Below the pieces are notes generated by a model. That model saw only the letters and a program-made list of their open reading frames with translations, was not told the origin of the DNA and searched no databases. Below are positions 28,918 to 38,924 of a stretch of DNA of 64,000 bases, piece after piece. The stretch spans positions 358,356 to 422,355 of the forward strand of contig NZ_BEXA01000003.1 of the NCBI RefSeq assembly GCF_003864335.1. The letters run 5' to 3'. Position numbers and translations under genes: made by a program. The first letter of the stretch is position 1, and every line of letters starts with the position of its first letter. Source of the stretch: Lentilactobacillus kosonis. Its GTDB lineage: Bacteria > Bacillota > Bacilli > Lactobacillales > Lactobacillaceae.

Positions 28918-30539
28918 TTAATATTCTGGGTTCCATTTGATGTCAGTAATATCGGCCTCAACAGCAGATTTATTATGATTACTGATTCCAGCTTCGATGG
29001 CCGCTTTAGCAACTGCAACCGCAACGGTTGTAGAAAATTCATCTAACTTAGAAACTGGTGGTAGAACCGCTGCCCCTGGTACCGTAGTATCAACAATTCC
29101 TCCCAATGAATGTGCGGCAGCACTAATCATCTGATCAGATAACACTTTAGACTCAGCTGCAATCGTACCCAATGCTAGCCCTGGGTAAACTAATGCATTG
29201 TTAGCCTGACCAATTTCATAAGTAATACCCTTATAGTGAACTGGTTGGCTAGGAATACCAGTAGCTACAAGTGCTCTTCCATCAGACCACCGAATAACAT
29301 CTTCAGCACTTGCTTCAATTAATTTAGTTGGGTTGGAAATTGGAAAATAATTGGTCTGTCGGTGTGGTCCGCCATTTCTTTAACCACATTCTCAGTAAAA
29401 GCACCTGGGACTGTAGATGTTCCAACCAAAATAGTTGGATGGACAGCCTTCACAACGGATTCTAGATCAACTAAGTCAGAAGCTTTATCAAATTCGGACC
29501 GACTACGCGCAAAAGGCTTTTGTTCTGGGGTCAGTGTTTCATCATCATCAAATAATAACCCTTGCTTATCAACTAAATAGAAATGACTTTTTGCTTCGTC
29601 TGGTGAAAGTCCTTGGAGAATCATTTCATCATAAATACGTTGGACGATTCCAGCACCGGCAGTTCCTGCACCAAATGATACATATCTTTGTTCTGTTAAT
29701 TTTTCACCTGAAATTTGTAAAGCACCGAGAATTCCAGATAATACAATAATTCCAGTTCCCTGAATATCATCATTAAATGTAGTAATCTTATCCTTGTACC
29801 GATTTAAAATGTTCGCTGCGTTACTTCTACCAAAGTCTTCCCAATGCAAGTAAACCTTAGGGAATAAATCTTCAACAGTGGATACAAACTTATCAATAAA
29901 GTTATCGTATTGTTCACCACGAATTCGTTTGTGACGATTACCTAAATAAAGCGGGTCTTCTAACAAGCTTTGACGATTAGTTCCATCATCAATAACTACC
30001 GGTAAGACTTGGCTGGGATCAATCCCGGCTGCGGCAGTATATACCATCAACTTACCAACAGAAATATCCACACCTTGAACTCCCCAATCACCGATTCCAA
30101 GGATTCCTTCTGAGTCGCTAACTACGATTAATCTAATATCTCTACCATCAGCACCATTTCGAAGCGCAGATTCAATATCATCAGGATCATCAACTGATAA
30201 AAATACGGCTCCTTGAGGTCTAACATACCAGTGACTGTAGTTTTCAATTGTATCTGCAATCGTTGGATCATAGACAATAGGCATTAGTTCTTCAATGTGT
30301 TGACTAAAAACTTTAAAAAACAATGTTCGATTCTCGTTGAAAATGTTCATTAGGAAGAAGCGTTTTTCTAAATCGCTCCCTTTAGTTTGTAGGATTCCAT
30401 ATGTTTCAGTTGCTTGCTCATCAATTGTTTGAATTCTTGGTGGGATAAGCCCATTGAGTCCTAGTTCATCCCGTTCTTCTTGAGTAAATCCAGTTCCTTT
30501 ATTTAAAAATGGATTATTTAAAATTTCTTGTGAATTCAT
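28918..30539 (-). CDS. mleA: Malolactic enzyme (one frame break)
   Basis: NAD- and Mn-dependent conversion of L-malate to L-lactate and CO2. The main part has [51 protein letters not shown] and [19 protein letters not shown], and stops after RPIIF. The next frame continues [32 protein letters not shown] and [20 protein letters not shown] to the end WNPEY. One C missing from the CC near 29342 explains the break. About 540 residues, very close to malolactic rather than decarboxylating malic enzymes. Divergent mleR and downstream mleP complete the locus. Confidence 0.88.
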
Positions 30540-30647
30540 TTATATTACCTCTTAAAATTTTTAGAATACCCATACCCTATTCCGATATAAAAAATATAGT
30601 CAAATATTAAGCGTATGATAAACTTTATTTATAGTGAGGTGCTAAAC

Positions 30648-31520
30648 ATGCAAACAAAAGATTTAGAGTATTTTATGAAACTGGTTGATAAAAAAAATTA
30701 TTCTCGTGTAGCTAATTTTTTCAAAGTCTCTCAGCCTACAATTTCATATGCCATCAAACGACTGGAAGAGTCCTTGGGAACTAAACTAATTCGTAACGAC
30801 CCCGGACATCACACCATAATTATTACTGATGCCGGAAGACAATTTTACCAACGTGCCCAAGTTGCTACTCACCAATTAGAGCTTGCCAAATCTGAAATTA
30901 TTAGTGCAACTTTACCTAAAATTAGGCTTGGCCTACCCCCTATCTTAGGAACCTATTTTTTCCCCCAGTTTGTTGCTAGCCTCCAAGAGCATCAACTACT
31001 AGACAAAATTGAAGCTTATACGACTGGATCATCAGAAGCGCTTAATGATTTACTTGATGGCACAATAAATATCGCGTTACTTGGATCAACTGATCCGCTC
31101 AGTGCTAACGACTTAGAGACTAAATTGCTAGCAGAATACCCATTCGTAATTGTTGCTCCTGAAAATAGTTCATTTACAGGCGATTCAATTTCATTTAAAG
31201 AGGCCTCTCAGAATAACTTCATTAATTTTGAGGAAGGCTTTGTTCATAATCGAGTTTTTTCACTATTAAAGCGGTCCGTTGGGGTTGATCCAAATATCAT
31301 CTTTAAAACTACCGAAGCAGAAATTTTAAAACGAGTAGTTGCGGCAGGTGGAGGAATTGCACTCTTAACTAAGCTAGCTGTGACATCTAATGATAAACTT
31401 AAGATATTAACGCTAACTGATTCATTCATTCCAACTTTTAAAATCTATGTAACTTTTAGAACCGGATATGTTTTGGATGCGAATGAGGCAGCCTTTATTG
31501 ATATTATCAGTAACTTTTAG
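30648..31520 (+). CDS. mleR: LysR-family regulator, MleR-like
   Basis: 290 residues. N-terminal winged HTH MQTKDLEYFMKLVDKKNYS with FFKVSQPTISYAIKRLEES, then a substrate-binding domain from about residue 85. It is divergent from mleA, the layout known for MleR, which activates malolactic genes in response to malate. GTGAGGTG lies 6 nt before the ATG at 30648; the frame opens upstream at an ATG with no ribosome site. Confidence 0.85.
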   Translation: MQTKDLEYFMKLVDKKNYSRVANFFKVSQPTISYAIKRLEESLGTKLIRNDPGHHTIIITDAGRQFYQRAQVATHQLELAKSEIISATLPKIRLGLPPILGTYFFPQFVASLQEHQLLDKIEAYTTGSSEALNDLLDGTINIALLGSTDPLSANDLETKLLAEYPFVIVAPENSSFTGDSISFKEASQNNFINFEEGFVHNRVFSLLKRSVGVDPNIIFKTTEAEILKRVVAAGGGIALLTKLAVTSNDKLKILTLTDSFIPTFKIYVTFRTGYVLDANEAAFIDIISNF

Positions 31521-31541
31521 TTTCCGAGGAGGGGCTATATT

Positions 31542-33005
31542 ATGAATAAACTATTACAAACACACTCTGCGACTGACCTATCCCAATTGATTCGAAATCA
31601 CAAGATAACGCCACTCGAGCTGGTTAATGAACTACTAAATACCATTGATGAGCGAAATGCACGGTTAAATGCGGTTACTTCAGTCTGGCCAGAATATGCA
31701 CGAAATTTGGCCACTAACTTCAAAGATACTGGGCAACCATTTGCTGGAATTCCAATTCTGTTAAAAGGATTAGGACAAAGTCTAGCCGGCAAACCCGATA
31801 CCGGAAGTTCTAAGTTGCTTAAGGATTCGATTGCTCCTCTCACTAATAATTTCGTCAGCCAAGTTTTAAAAGCTGGCTTTATTCCAGTCGGTGAGACGAA
31901 TGCACCCGAGTTTGGCTTTAAAAACATTACTGATTCTGAACTATATGGGGATGCCCATAATCCTTGGAATTTAGACTATTATTCTGGTGGGTCATCAGGT
32001 GGGTCAGCGGCGGCAATTAGTGATAATTGGCTCCCAATCGCCACCGCTTCTGATGGCGGTGGTTCCATCAGAATTCCAGCATCATTTTCTGGCGTGGTCG
32101 GGTTTAAACCAACCCGTGGCCGCGTTCCCGTTGGACCTGGTGAATGGCGAGGATGGCAGGGAGCTGCAATTAACTTTGCTATTGCTAATAATATTCAAGA
32201 TATCTCAACTACATTAGATGCCCTCAGCGTTGTTCAACTAGCTGCCCCATTTCAGGTTCCATTGCCACAAAACCCTTTCACTGAAATTACTGAAGTACCT
32301 AAAGATATCTCTATTGCCTTCTCAACCGTATCGCCAGTTGGGACACCCGTTTCTGAAGACGCGATTAATGCCGTCCATGATGCTGTTAATTTTCTAACAT
32401 CATTAGGATTCAACTTGGAGGAAGTGTCAGCACCAATCGATGGTACTAAATTAATGCAAAGTTACTATCAAATGAACGCTGGCGAGACTGCCACGATGTT
32501 TGCATCAATGGGCATTGACGATAAAACTATCAAACATAATGTTGAAACCCTCAGTTGGGCGCTCGGTTACACTGGCCGGGGAATTTCAGCAGTCGATTAC
32601 AGTAGTTCGCTCACCTTCTGGGACAATATCAGCGCCAAAATGGATGAGTTTAGCACAAAATATGATTTATACCTAACGCCCACAACTGCTTATACGGCAC
32701 CCAAAATTGATGAGCCATTAGTCTCAGCTGATAACATGGAAAAACTCAAACACATTGAAGATTACAATCCCCATGACCAATTACAAATAATTTGGGATCA
32801 ATGGTTACCATCGCTAACCTTGTCTCCATTTACACAGTTAGCAAATATCAGTGGACAACCAGGGATTAGCTTGCCAACCCACGTTAGCTCTAATGGTTTA
32901 CCCTTAGGGATCCAATTTATGGCCCGTAAAGGTCGTGAAGATTTGTTACTATCAATTGGAAAACTTTTCGAATCCGCTAATAAATTTAAAATGCTAAAAA
33001 GTTAA
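31542..33005 (+). CDS. Amidase-signature family hydrolase
   Basis: 487 residues. The Ser-cisSer-Lys triad is visible: Lys75 in IPILLKGLGQ, the glycine/serine-rich SGGSSGGSAAAIS (about residues 148-160) and the nucleophile in SDGGGSIRIPASFSGVVGFK. GatA-like in fold, but no gatC or gatB is adjacent and it is monocistronic, so a stand-alone amide hydrolase is likely. GAGGAGGGG precedes the ATG. Intact. Substrate unknown. Confidence 0.85.
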   Translation: MNKLLQTHSATDLSQLIRNHKITPLELVNELLNTIDERNARLNAVTSVWPEYARNLATNFKDTGQPFAGIPILLKGLGQSLAGKPDTGSSKLLKDSIAPLTNNFVSQVLKAGFIPVGETNAPEFGFKNITDSELYGDAHNPWNLDYYSGGSSGGSAAAISDNWLPIATASDGGGSIRIPASFSGVVGFKPTRGRVPVGPGEWRGWQGAAINFAIANNIQDISTTLDALSVVQLAAPFQVPLPQNPFTEITEVPKDISIAFSTVSPVGTPVSEDAINAVHDAVNFLTSLGFNLEEVSAPIDGTKLMQSYYQMNAGETATMFASMGIDDKTIKHNVETLSWALGYTGRGISAVDYSSSLTFWDNISAKMDEFSTKYDLYLTPTTAYTAPKIDEPLVSADNMEKLKHIEDYNPHDQLQIIWDQWLPSLTLSPFTQLANISGQPGISLPTHVSSNGLPLGIQFMARKGREDLLLSIGKLFESANKFKMLKS

Positions 33006-33021
33006 AATTAATTTTATCAAC

Positions 33022-33057
33022 AAAAAAGCGTTAAGTTTATAACTTAACGCTTTTTTG
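33022..33057. terminator. Bidirectional terminator, amidase / phosphoketolase
   Basis: AAAAAAGCGTTAAGTT / AACTTAACGCTTTTTT, perfect stem with A and T tracts. Confidence 0.9.
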
Positions 33058-33085
33058 TCGCAGTGAATTACTAACAAGTAAACAA

Positions 33086-35476
33086 TTACTTGTTAAGACC
33101 TTCCCACTTCCAGTTAGTAACTTCTGGTAAGTCAGTACCTTCTGTATGTGTGTAGGCAGTATGCTTATCAAGCATATCGTTCATTCGTTGAATGAAGTAA
33201 CTGCCCTTAACTGAATATTCAGGAACATCTTGGATGGCTTCCTTAGCAAGATTGAAGCGATCTAATTTGTTCAATACTCGCATATCAAATGGAGTGGTGA
33301 TATCACCATTTTCACGATACCCATGAACATGCAAGTTATGATTATGACGATCGAAGAATAGATCTTTAATCAAGTCTTCATAGCCATGGAATGCAAAGAC
33401 GATTGGCTTGTCAGTAGTAAACAAGTTATCAAATTCTTCATCGCTTAAGCCACGAGGATCAATCTTAGGTGAGCGAAGTTTAAGAATATCAACCACGTTG
33501 ATAAATCGAATCTTCAAATCAGGGAATTCTTTGTTAAGAATTGAAATTGCAGCAAGCGCTTCAAGGTTAGGCTCACTACCAGCAGCAGCAAAGACGACGT
33601 CTGGTTCTTGACCTTGATCAGTAGATGCCCAGTCAATGTAACCAAGTCCGTTGTTAACCAAGTTAGTTGCTTCTTCCATTGAGTACCATTGAAGACGTGG
33701 GTGCTTAGAAGTGACAATTAAATTGATCTTTTCTTCACTAGCAAAGGCAACATTACCAACAGCTAACAATGTGTTAGCATCAGCTGGTAAATATTCACGA
33801 ATAAATTCAGGTTTCTTTTCAGCTAAATGAGTAATCATACCTGGATCTTGGTGAGTGTATCCATTATGATCTTGTTGGAACACAGTTGATGTATCAACAA
33901 AATTCAATGATGGATAATGGTTACGCCAATTTTGTTCTGAAGCCTTACGTAACCACTTGAAGTGTTGAGTCAACATCGAGTCAACAACTCGTCCAAATGA
34001 TTCATAAGTGGCAAAGAATCCATGACGACCAGTCAATACATAACCTTCAAGCCAGCCTTCTGCTTGGTGTTCTGAAAGTTGTGAGTCAATAAGTCGACCA
34101 CTGTTGGCCATATTTTCATCAAATGTTGGATGAATATCTTCCAACCATTGACGTTTTTGATCATCAATTAAGCTGTATAAACGATTTGACTTGGATTCAT
34201 CAGGACCAAATGCGCGGAAGTTAGTGGGATTAAGTCTTGCAACTTCATTCAACCAATCTGACCAAACAACCATGTCCTGACGCTCTTCATTACCTGGCTT
34301 ATCGAATTTAACTGCGAATTCGTTAACATCCGGTAATACCAATGGTTTAGGAGCAATTCCACCGTTAGTAATTGGGTTAACTGACATTCGCTTATCACCC
34401 TTAGGAGCAAGTTCACGAAGTTCCGGTTTCAAGGTTCCATCATCATTAAATAATTCTTCTGGTTTATATGACTTTAGCCAATCAACTAAGATATCAGCAT
34501 GGTCCATATCGTTTGCATCGACAGGGATGGGAATTTGGTGAGCCCGGAATGATCCTTCGATTGGTTCACCATTAAGATCCTTTTTAGGACCAGTCCAACC
34601 CTTTGGTGACCGGAAGATAATCATTGGCCAGTTTGGTAACTTAACGTTATCAGGGGTCTCATTCTCACGAGCATTCTTTTGAATTGATTTGATTTCTTCA
34701 ATAACTGTATCCAAGGTCTTTGAGAAATCTTCAGATACTTTGAGATGATCTGTTTCAGCATCCGCTTCAACAAAATAAGGCTTCCATCCCATACCACTAA
34801 AGTAACTAGTTAATTCTGGGTCACTTATTCGTGAAAGTATTGTTGGGTTAGAAATCTTAGCCCCGTTCATATTAATAATTGGTAAAACGGCACCATCAGT
34901 AATTGGATTAATAAATTTATCTGAGAACCATGATGTAGCTAATGGACCGGTTTCAGCTTCACCATCACCGATTTCAACAGCGGCAATAACATCAGGATTA
35001 TCTAAGATAGCCCCAACACCGTGTGAAAGTGAGTAACCAAGTTCTCCACCTTCGTGAATTGAACCTGGGGTTTCAGGAGCAGCATGAGAAGCCACACCGC
35101 CTGGAAATGAAAATTGCTTGAATAGCTTAGCCATTCCCGCTTCATCTTGAGTGATGTTGGGGTAAATGTCTGAGTATGATCCGTCAAGATATGAGTTAGA
35201 AACCATAACTTGACCACCATGACCTGATCCTTCAATATAAAACATATTTAAATCGTATTTATTAATAACACGATTCAATTGAGCATAAATGAAGTTTTGA
35301 GAAACAATTGTTCCCCAATGTCCGATAGGCTTAACCTTAACATCTTCAGCCTTTAGAGGTTCTTTCAACAACGGATTCTTACGTAAGTACAATTGACCTA
35401 CTGAAAGATAATTAGCAGCACGCCAATACTTATCAACCAGTTCCAAGTATTCTTTGGAATCGTAATCTACAGCCAT
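33086..35476 (-). CDS. xpk: Xylulose-5-phosphate/fructose-6-phosphate phosphoketolase
   Basis: 796 residues, full length and intact. It cleaves xylulose 5-phosphate with phosphate to acetyl phosphate and glyceraldehyde 3-phosphate; this is the key enzyme of heterolactic fermentation. N-terminal [19 protein letters not shown], the TPP/Mg site [20 protein letters not shown] (about residues 172-191), the ligand His in GSGHGGQVM and [15 protein letters not shown] are diagnostic. AGAAGGAG precedes the ATG. With zwf, gnd and adhE it makes up the 6-phosphogluconate/phosphoketolase route. Confidence 0.96.
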   Translation of the reverse strand: MAVDYDSKEYLELVDKYWRAANYLSVGQLYLRKNPLLKEPLKAEDVKVKPIGHWGTIVSQNFIYAQLNRVINKYDLNMFYIEGSGHGGQVMVSNSYLDGSYSDIYPNITQDEAGMAKLFKQFSFPGGVASHAAPETPGSIHEGGELGYSLSHGVGAILDNPDVIAAVEIGDGEAETGPLATSWFSDKFINPITDGAVLPIINMNGAKISNPTILSRISDPELTSYFSGMGWKPYFVEADAETDHLKVSEDFSKTLDTVIEEIKSIQKNARENETPDNVKLPNWPMIIFRSPKGWTGPKKDLNGEPIEGSFRAHQIPIPVDANDMDHADILVDWLKSYKPEELFNDDGTLKPELRELAPKGDKRMSVNPITNGGIAPKPLVLPDVNEFAVKFDKPGNEERQDMVVWSDWLNEVARLNPTNFRAFGPDESKSNRLYSLIDDQKRQWLEDIHPTFDENMANSGRLIDSQLSEHQAEGWLEGYVLTGRHGFFATYESFGRVVDSMLTQHFKWLRKASEQNWRNHYPSLNFVDTSTVFQQDHNGYTHQDPGMITHLAEKKPEFIREYLPADANTLLAVGNVAFASEEKINLIVTSKHPRLQWYSMEEATNLVNNGLGYIDWASTDQGQEPDVVFAAAGSEPNLEALAAISILNKEFPDLKIRFINVVDILKLRSPKIDPRGLSDEEFDNLFTTDKPIVFAFHGYEDLIKDLFFDRHNHNLHVHGYRENGDITTPFDMRVLNKLDRFNLAKEAIQDVPEYSVKGSYFIQRMNDMLDKHTAYTHTEGTDLPEVTNWKWEGLNK

Positions 35477-35545
35477 TAATTAACACTCCTTCTATTAGCA
35501 ATATTAATGCGTACAGAATATTTGCAAAATTTACTAATCGATAAG

Positions 35546-35617
35546 GTCCAGTTATCAAATTTTCCAAACACCTATACACCGTCATTATGAACGTTAATTT
35601 TTTAATAGTCCAGTTAT
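35546..35617. promoter_or_regulatory. Paired decamers upstream of phosphoketolase
   Basis: GTCCAGTTAT occurs at 35546-35555 and again at 35608-35617, 62 bp apart, in the phosphoketolase promoter region. The first copy is inside GATAAGGTCCAGTTATC, an imperfect inverted repeat. A related copy (GTCTAGTTAT on the minus strand) lies before the GntR gene. Possible operator. Confidence 0.4.
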
Positions 35618-35633
35618 TGGTAGGGGTATAAAT

Positions 35634-35663
35634 AAAAAACTAGGTCATAATTAGCCTAGTTTT
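35634..35663 (-). terminator. Terminator of the GntR gene
   Basis: Minus strand AAAACTAGG, AT loop, CCTAGTTTT followed by TTATTT. The stem starts at the end of the coding region. Confidence 0.75.
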
Positions 35664-36393
35664 ATATCTCGCCGTCAAGATTGACAAACGTATTATAATT
35701 TAAGTATTTATAGTGAAGGCGCATGTTAGAAACTTCAACTGGGGTCCCATCATCCAAGAAGAAAATACCTTCCATCATCCCCACTGGTTCATTTTCCTTC
35801 AGCCCAAGTAATTCTCGATCCTCTTCATTTGAAGGTTCTGCCTTAATTGACATAAACGACTTAGTAACCGACTTACCAGCGGTATCCTCGAAGTAGTTAA
35901 AAATTGAACCAACAACCACTTCTTGAGTCAGCTCTGGGGCAACCTTGATTGGGATATATCCTTGCTCAATCATAAATGGATGATCATCAAAGGTCCTTAA
36001 CCGCTTAACCTGGTATACAAAATCTCCTGGTTTCAAAAACAAATCAGTTTGTAACTCCGCTGTAGCCGGCACTACTTTAAAATCGAGCAATTTAATTTGA
36101 GGAATTTGGCCGTCACTCTTAAAACTATCAGTGATTCCTAAATTAGAACCTTCATATTGAAAAATTGACTTATTTTTTTGATATAACGGATTAATAAATG
36201 TCCCTGAACCCCGTTTTTTAAAAATGATCCCCTGATTAGCAAGCACATTAAGAGCTCGCTTAACCGAGCTTCGGCTCACCCCGTACGATTCACTAAGGCT
36301 TCGTTCATCAGGTAACCGCTTATTGTCGAATTCGTTATTTTCAATTCGGCGTTTCAGGTCGGTCATAATATTACGATAAACTAAATCCACCAT
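35662..36393 (-). CDS. GntR-family regulator with UTRA domain
   Basis: 243 residues. N-terminal winged HTH (RRIENNEFDNKRLPDERSLS and SRSSVKRALNVLANQGIIF), then a UTRA effector-binding domain (about residues 95-235; VYQVKRLRTFDDHPFMIEQG). HutC/TreR-like regulators of this type sense sugar phosphates or amino sugars. It stands upstream of phosphoketolase on the same strand but ends in its own terminator. TATACCA and TAGACCA half-sites before its own start resemble the operator at zwf, suggesting self-control and a pentose-phosphate regulon. The ligand is unknown. Confidence 0.85.
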   Translation of the reverse strand: MVDLVYRNIMTDLKRRIENNEFDNKRLPDERSLSESYGVSRSSVKRALNVLANQGIIFKKRGSGTFINPLYQKNKSIFQYEGSNLGITDSFKSDGQIPQIKLLDFKVVPATAELQTDLFLKPGDFVYQVKRLRTFDDHPFMIEQGYIPIKVAPELTQEVVVGSIFNYFEDTAGKSVTKSFMSIKAEPSNEEDRELLGLKENEPVGMMEGIFFLDDGTPVEVSNMRLHYKYLNYNTFVNLDGEI

Positions 36394-36431
36394 TTTTTCT
36401 CCTTAATAACCTGTTCATCTGAACTATCAAT

Positions 36432-36466
36432 GCTAAAGTATACCAGATATTTATAACTAGACCATC
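36432..36466. promoter_or_regulatory. Candidate GntR operator before its own gene
   Basis: Contains TATACCA (near 36440) and TAGACCA (near 36459) half-sites about 12 bp apart, and ATAACTAGAC at 36453-36462, the variant of the decamer at the phosphoketolase promoter. It lies 40-70 bp before the GntR start. Confidence 0.35.
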
Positions 36467-36513
36467 AGTAAAATAGTCAGGCAATGTGCTAAAATTATCT
36501 CGAGGTGTTTTAT

Positions 36514-37017
36514 ATGGCAAAAAAAGAAAACAAAAGAAAGTTCACAAAACTTTAGTTGAACAAATTCTAGATAAAAATAAAATTTCATTTGAACAAATGG
36601 AGTTTCCAACCCATCAAGAAGGTGACGTGGCCCAACTAAGCGTTGACCACATTGGTCAAGACGAACATACGATTTATAAAACCTTGGTCCTTACTGGCAA
36701 TAACACTGGTCCAGTAGTTGGAGTGATTCCTGTCGACGAACATTTAAGCTATAAAAAATTAGCCAAAACGTCAGGCAATAAAAAAAGTTGGCATGGTCCC
36801 GCTAAAAGACCTACTAAAAACAACTGGTTATGAGCATGGTGCCAACACACCAATCGGAATCTGGGAAAAATTTCACTATCCGATCTACATTGACCAAGTT
36901 GCTCAATCAATGGGTGAAATCATCGTTTCTTCCGGTCAAATCGGCCGTTCAGTCAAGCTAAATGCGGAAGACCTAGCCAAGCTAGTTCACGCCGACTTCG
37001 CTGATCTTAAGGAATAA
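36514..37017 (+). CDS. ybaK: YbaK/EbsC-family Cys-tRNA deacylase (two compensating frame breaks)
   Basis: Trans-editing domain that hydrolyses mis-acylated tRNA. Three frames hold the start (ATG at 36514 behind CGAGGTG), KVHKTLVEQILDKNKISFEQ with EDEHTIYKTLVL-like IGQDEHTIYKTLVLTG, and after GNKK the segment VGMVPLKDLLKTTGYEHGAN and SPIGIW-like TPIGIWEK. The A7 run after ATGGC appears one base short and the A7 run near 36780 one base long. Both runs are homopolymers, so miscalls are likely. Restored length about 167 residues. Overlaps nothing; the next gene starts 3 bp later. Confidence 0.84.
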
Positions 37018-37020
37018 TTA

Positions 37021-37743
37021 ATGCTTATTCAAATCATTAAAAATATTTTACTAATTATCGGACTCCTTTTGGGGGTACCGTTTTTGTTTACCATAGTACT
37101 ATCCAAACTAAATCAGGATACTAAGCGTATCGTTAGCTCGCGGCTTGGTAGCAAGAGTCAGGTAATTATTGGTAGTCTCGGCATTATCATCCATGAAACT
37201 TCTCACGCTCTAGTAGCCCTGATTTTTGGTCACCATATTATTTCAATGCGGCTAATTAAATTTCCATCTCCACACGATTCATCTCTTGGCTATGTTAACC
37301 ATAGTTGGAATCCCAATAATTTCTACCAACGAATTGGCAACCTGTTTATCGGTATTGCACCAACATTTGGTTGTTCACTAGTCGTGTTACTAGCTTACCG
37401 CATCCTATTCCCGATTAGCTTTAATTCAGTTTTGCTAGCGATTAAGGTCAATAATTTGCAGTCAATCAAATTGCCAGATTTTAATATCTTCAACTACCTA
37501 ATTTTTTTAATCATGGCAATTACTATCTGTGTTGGTGGGTTCGATCTTAGTTCAGCCGACTTTGATAATTCAAAGCAAGGAATCCTACCTACCCTCATTG
37601 CGCTATCCTTAATCACAATTGCTCTTAGCGTCACACCTTTCTTTTCAAATATCATCCGAGCAATTAATCATTTTATGATTGGAATAGCCATCATCTTTAA
37701 TTTTCAGCTTGGTAGTTTCGTTCATTATCCATGGCCTAACTAA
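37021..37743 (+). CDS. Membrane protein with HExxH motif, M50-like
   Basis: 240 residues with about six hydrophobic segments. IIIHETSHALVALIFGHHII (about residues 56-75) carries HExxH inside a membrane segment, as in site-2-protease/M50 metallopeptidases. A later GNLFIGIAPTFGCSL resembles the second conserved membrane region, but I see no clear NxxPxxxxDG motif, so activity is uncertain. It follows ybaK by 3 bp, likely in one operon. Could be an inactive or divergent relative. Confidence 0.6.
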   Translation: MLIQIIKNILLIIGLLLGVPFLFTIVLSKLNQDTKRIVSSRLGSKSQVIIGSLGIIIHETSHALVALIFGHHIISMRLIKFPSPHDSSLGYVNHSWNPNNFYQRIGNLFIGIAPTFGCSLVVLLAYRILFPISFNSVLLAIKVNNLQSIKLPDFNIFNYLIFLIMAITICVGGFDLSSADFDNSKQGILPTLIALSLITIALSVTPFFSNIIRAINHFMIGIAIIFNFQLGSFVHYPWPN

Positions 37744-37753
37744 ATTATTTTAA

Positions 37754-38394
37754 TTATTTTTTACCATTCCATTCGTCATAAAATTCGTCTAAAAAGTCTA
37801 GCATGACTTGTTGGCGCTGCTCAGCCAGCTGTTTGGCAGTTTCAGTATTCATCTGGTCCTTTAGTTTAAGTAATTTTTCGTAGAAATGATTAATAATGGT
37901 GTTGCGTTTTCGATACTCAGACTTATCCATTTCTTTGCGAGGCATAATTCTAGGATCATACATGATTTCACCAAAGTGACCGCCAAAGTAAAAAGTCCGG
38001 GCAATTCCAATTGCCCCAATAGCATCAAGACGGTCAGCATCTTGCACGATTTGGCCTTCAATAGATAACGTGTGTTTGGACTTAAGATTGGCACTGTAAG
38101 ACATGTTTTCGATGATTTCAAACATTGACTGGATAAAGTTATCATCGTACCCCATGGATGTTAATTTTAATTTGATAGCTTCCTTTTTGCTGCTGGGTTA
38201 TCCGTCACCTTATCATCAATTACGTCGTGCAAGTATGCAGAGATTAGGACTAATTCTCCATTGGCCGACTCACCTGCTAAAATCAGTTTGGCCAAGTTAA
38301 CCACCCGTTTAATATGTTGGTAGTCATGGCCTGAAGTTTCATGGCCCAATTCTGACTGTACAAATTCACTAATTGCTTTTAAATTTCTATCCAT
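37754..38394 (-). CDS. HD-domain phosphohydrolase, YedJ-like (one frame break)
   Basis: The first frame has the metal-binding start GHDYQHIKRVVNLAKLIL and ISAYLHDVIDDKVTD (the HD pair). The second continues EAIKLKLTSMGYDDNF and IVQDADRLDAIGAIGIARTF. One A missing from the A5 run near 38189 joins them through AAKKEAIK. About 213 residues restored. Members hydrolyse nucleotides or other phosphoesters; specificity unknown. The start at 38394 follows GGGG; an ATG at 38406 is possible. Confidence 0.83.
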
Positions 38395-38455
38395 AATAAT
38401 CCCCATTCCATTGTCTATAACTTTAATTATATCGATAACGAGGACTGATAAAAAC

Positions 38456-38866
38456 ATGCAACAACAAATTATTAAGGATCAAGCATTTCTAACTAAAACA
38501 TCAACCACTGCAACGCTTAGTGACACTGGCCATGTAACCGATTTAGTTGATACATTAACAGCTAATGCTGATAGAGCCGTTGGGTTAGCCGCCAATATGA
38601 TTGGTGTTAATAAGCGCATCATCGCCATTCAAGTCGGCATTATGAGTATTCCAATGATTAATCCCGAAATCATCAGCAAGAATGGTAAATATATCACTAC
38701 CGAAGGTTGTTTATCACTTCTTGGTGAGCGGCAAACTGCTCGTTACAATAAAATTATCGTCCGCTATCAAGACACTAAATTTAAAACTCATACTCAAGAG
38801 TTCACTGATTTTGTTGCTCAAATCATTCAACATGAAATTGATCATTGCAATGGTATTTTAATTTAA
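38456..38866 (+). CDS. def: Peptide deformylase-like protein with altered motif 1
   Basis: 136 residues. Motif 2 TEGCLSL with the metal Cys and motif 3 IQHEIDHCNGIL are intact, so the metal site is present. Motif 1 reads VGLAANMIGV, where deformylases have GxGLAAPQIG; the catalytic Gln is Met here. It is probably a second, divergent Def as found in many lactic acid bacteria, with another gene doing the main job. GAGGA precedes the ATG at 38456; the frame opens upstream without a ribosome site. Confidence 0.8.
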   Translation: MQQQIIKDQAFLTKTSTTATLSDTGHVTDLVDTLTANADRAVGLAANMIGVNKRIIAIQVGIMSIPMINPEIISKNGKYITTEGCLSLLGERQTARYNKIIVRYQDTKFKTHTQEFTDFVAQIIQHEIDHCNGILI

Positions 38867-38880
38867 TCTTTTATTCAATA

Positions 38881-38912
38881 AAAAAGCAGGTGCTAATTAG
38901 CACCTGCTTTTT
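38881..38912. terminator. Bidirectional terminator, def / adhE
   Basis: AAAAAGCAGGTGCTAA / TTAGCACCTGCTTTTT, perfect stem with A and T tracts. Confidence 0.9.
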
Positions 38913-38924
38913 GTCGGTTATTGA

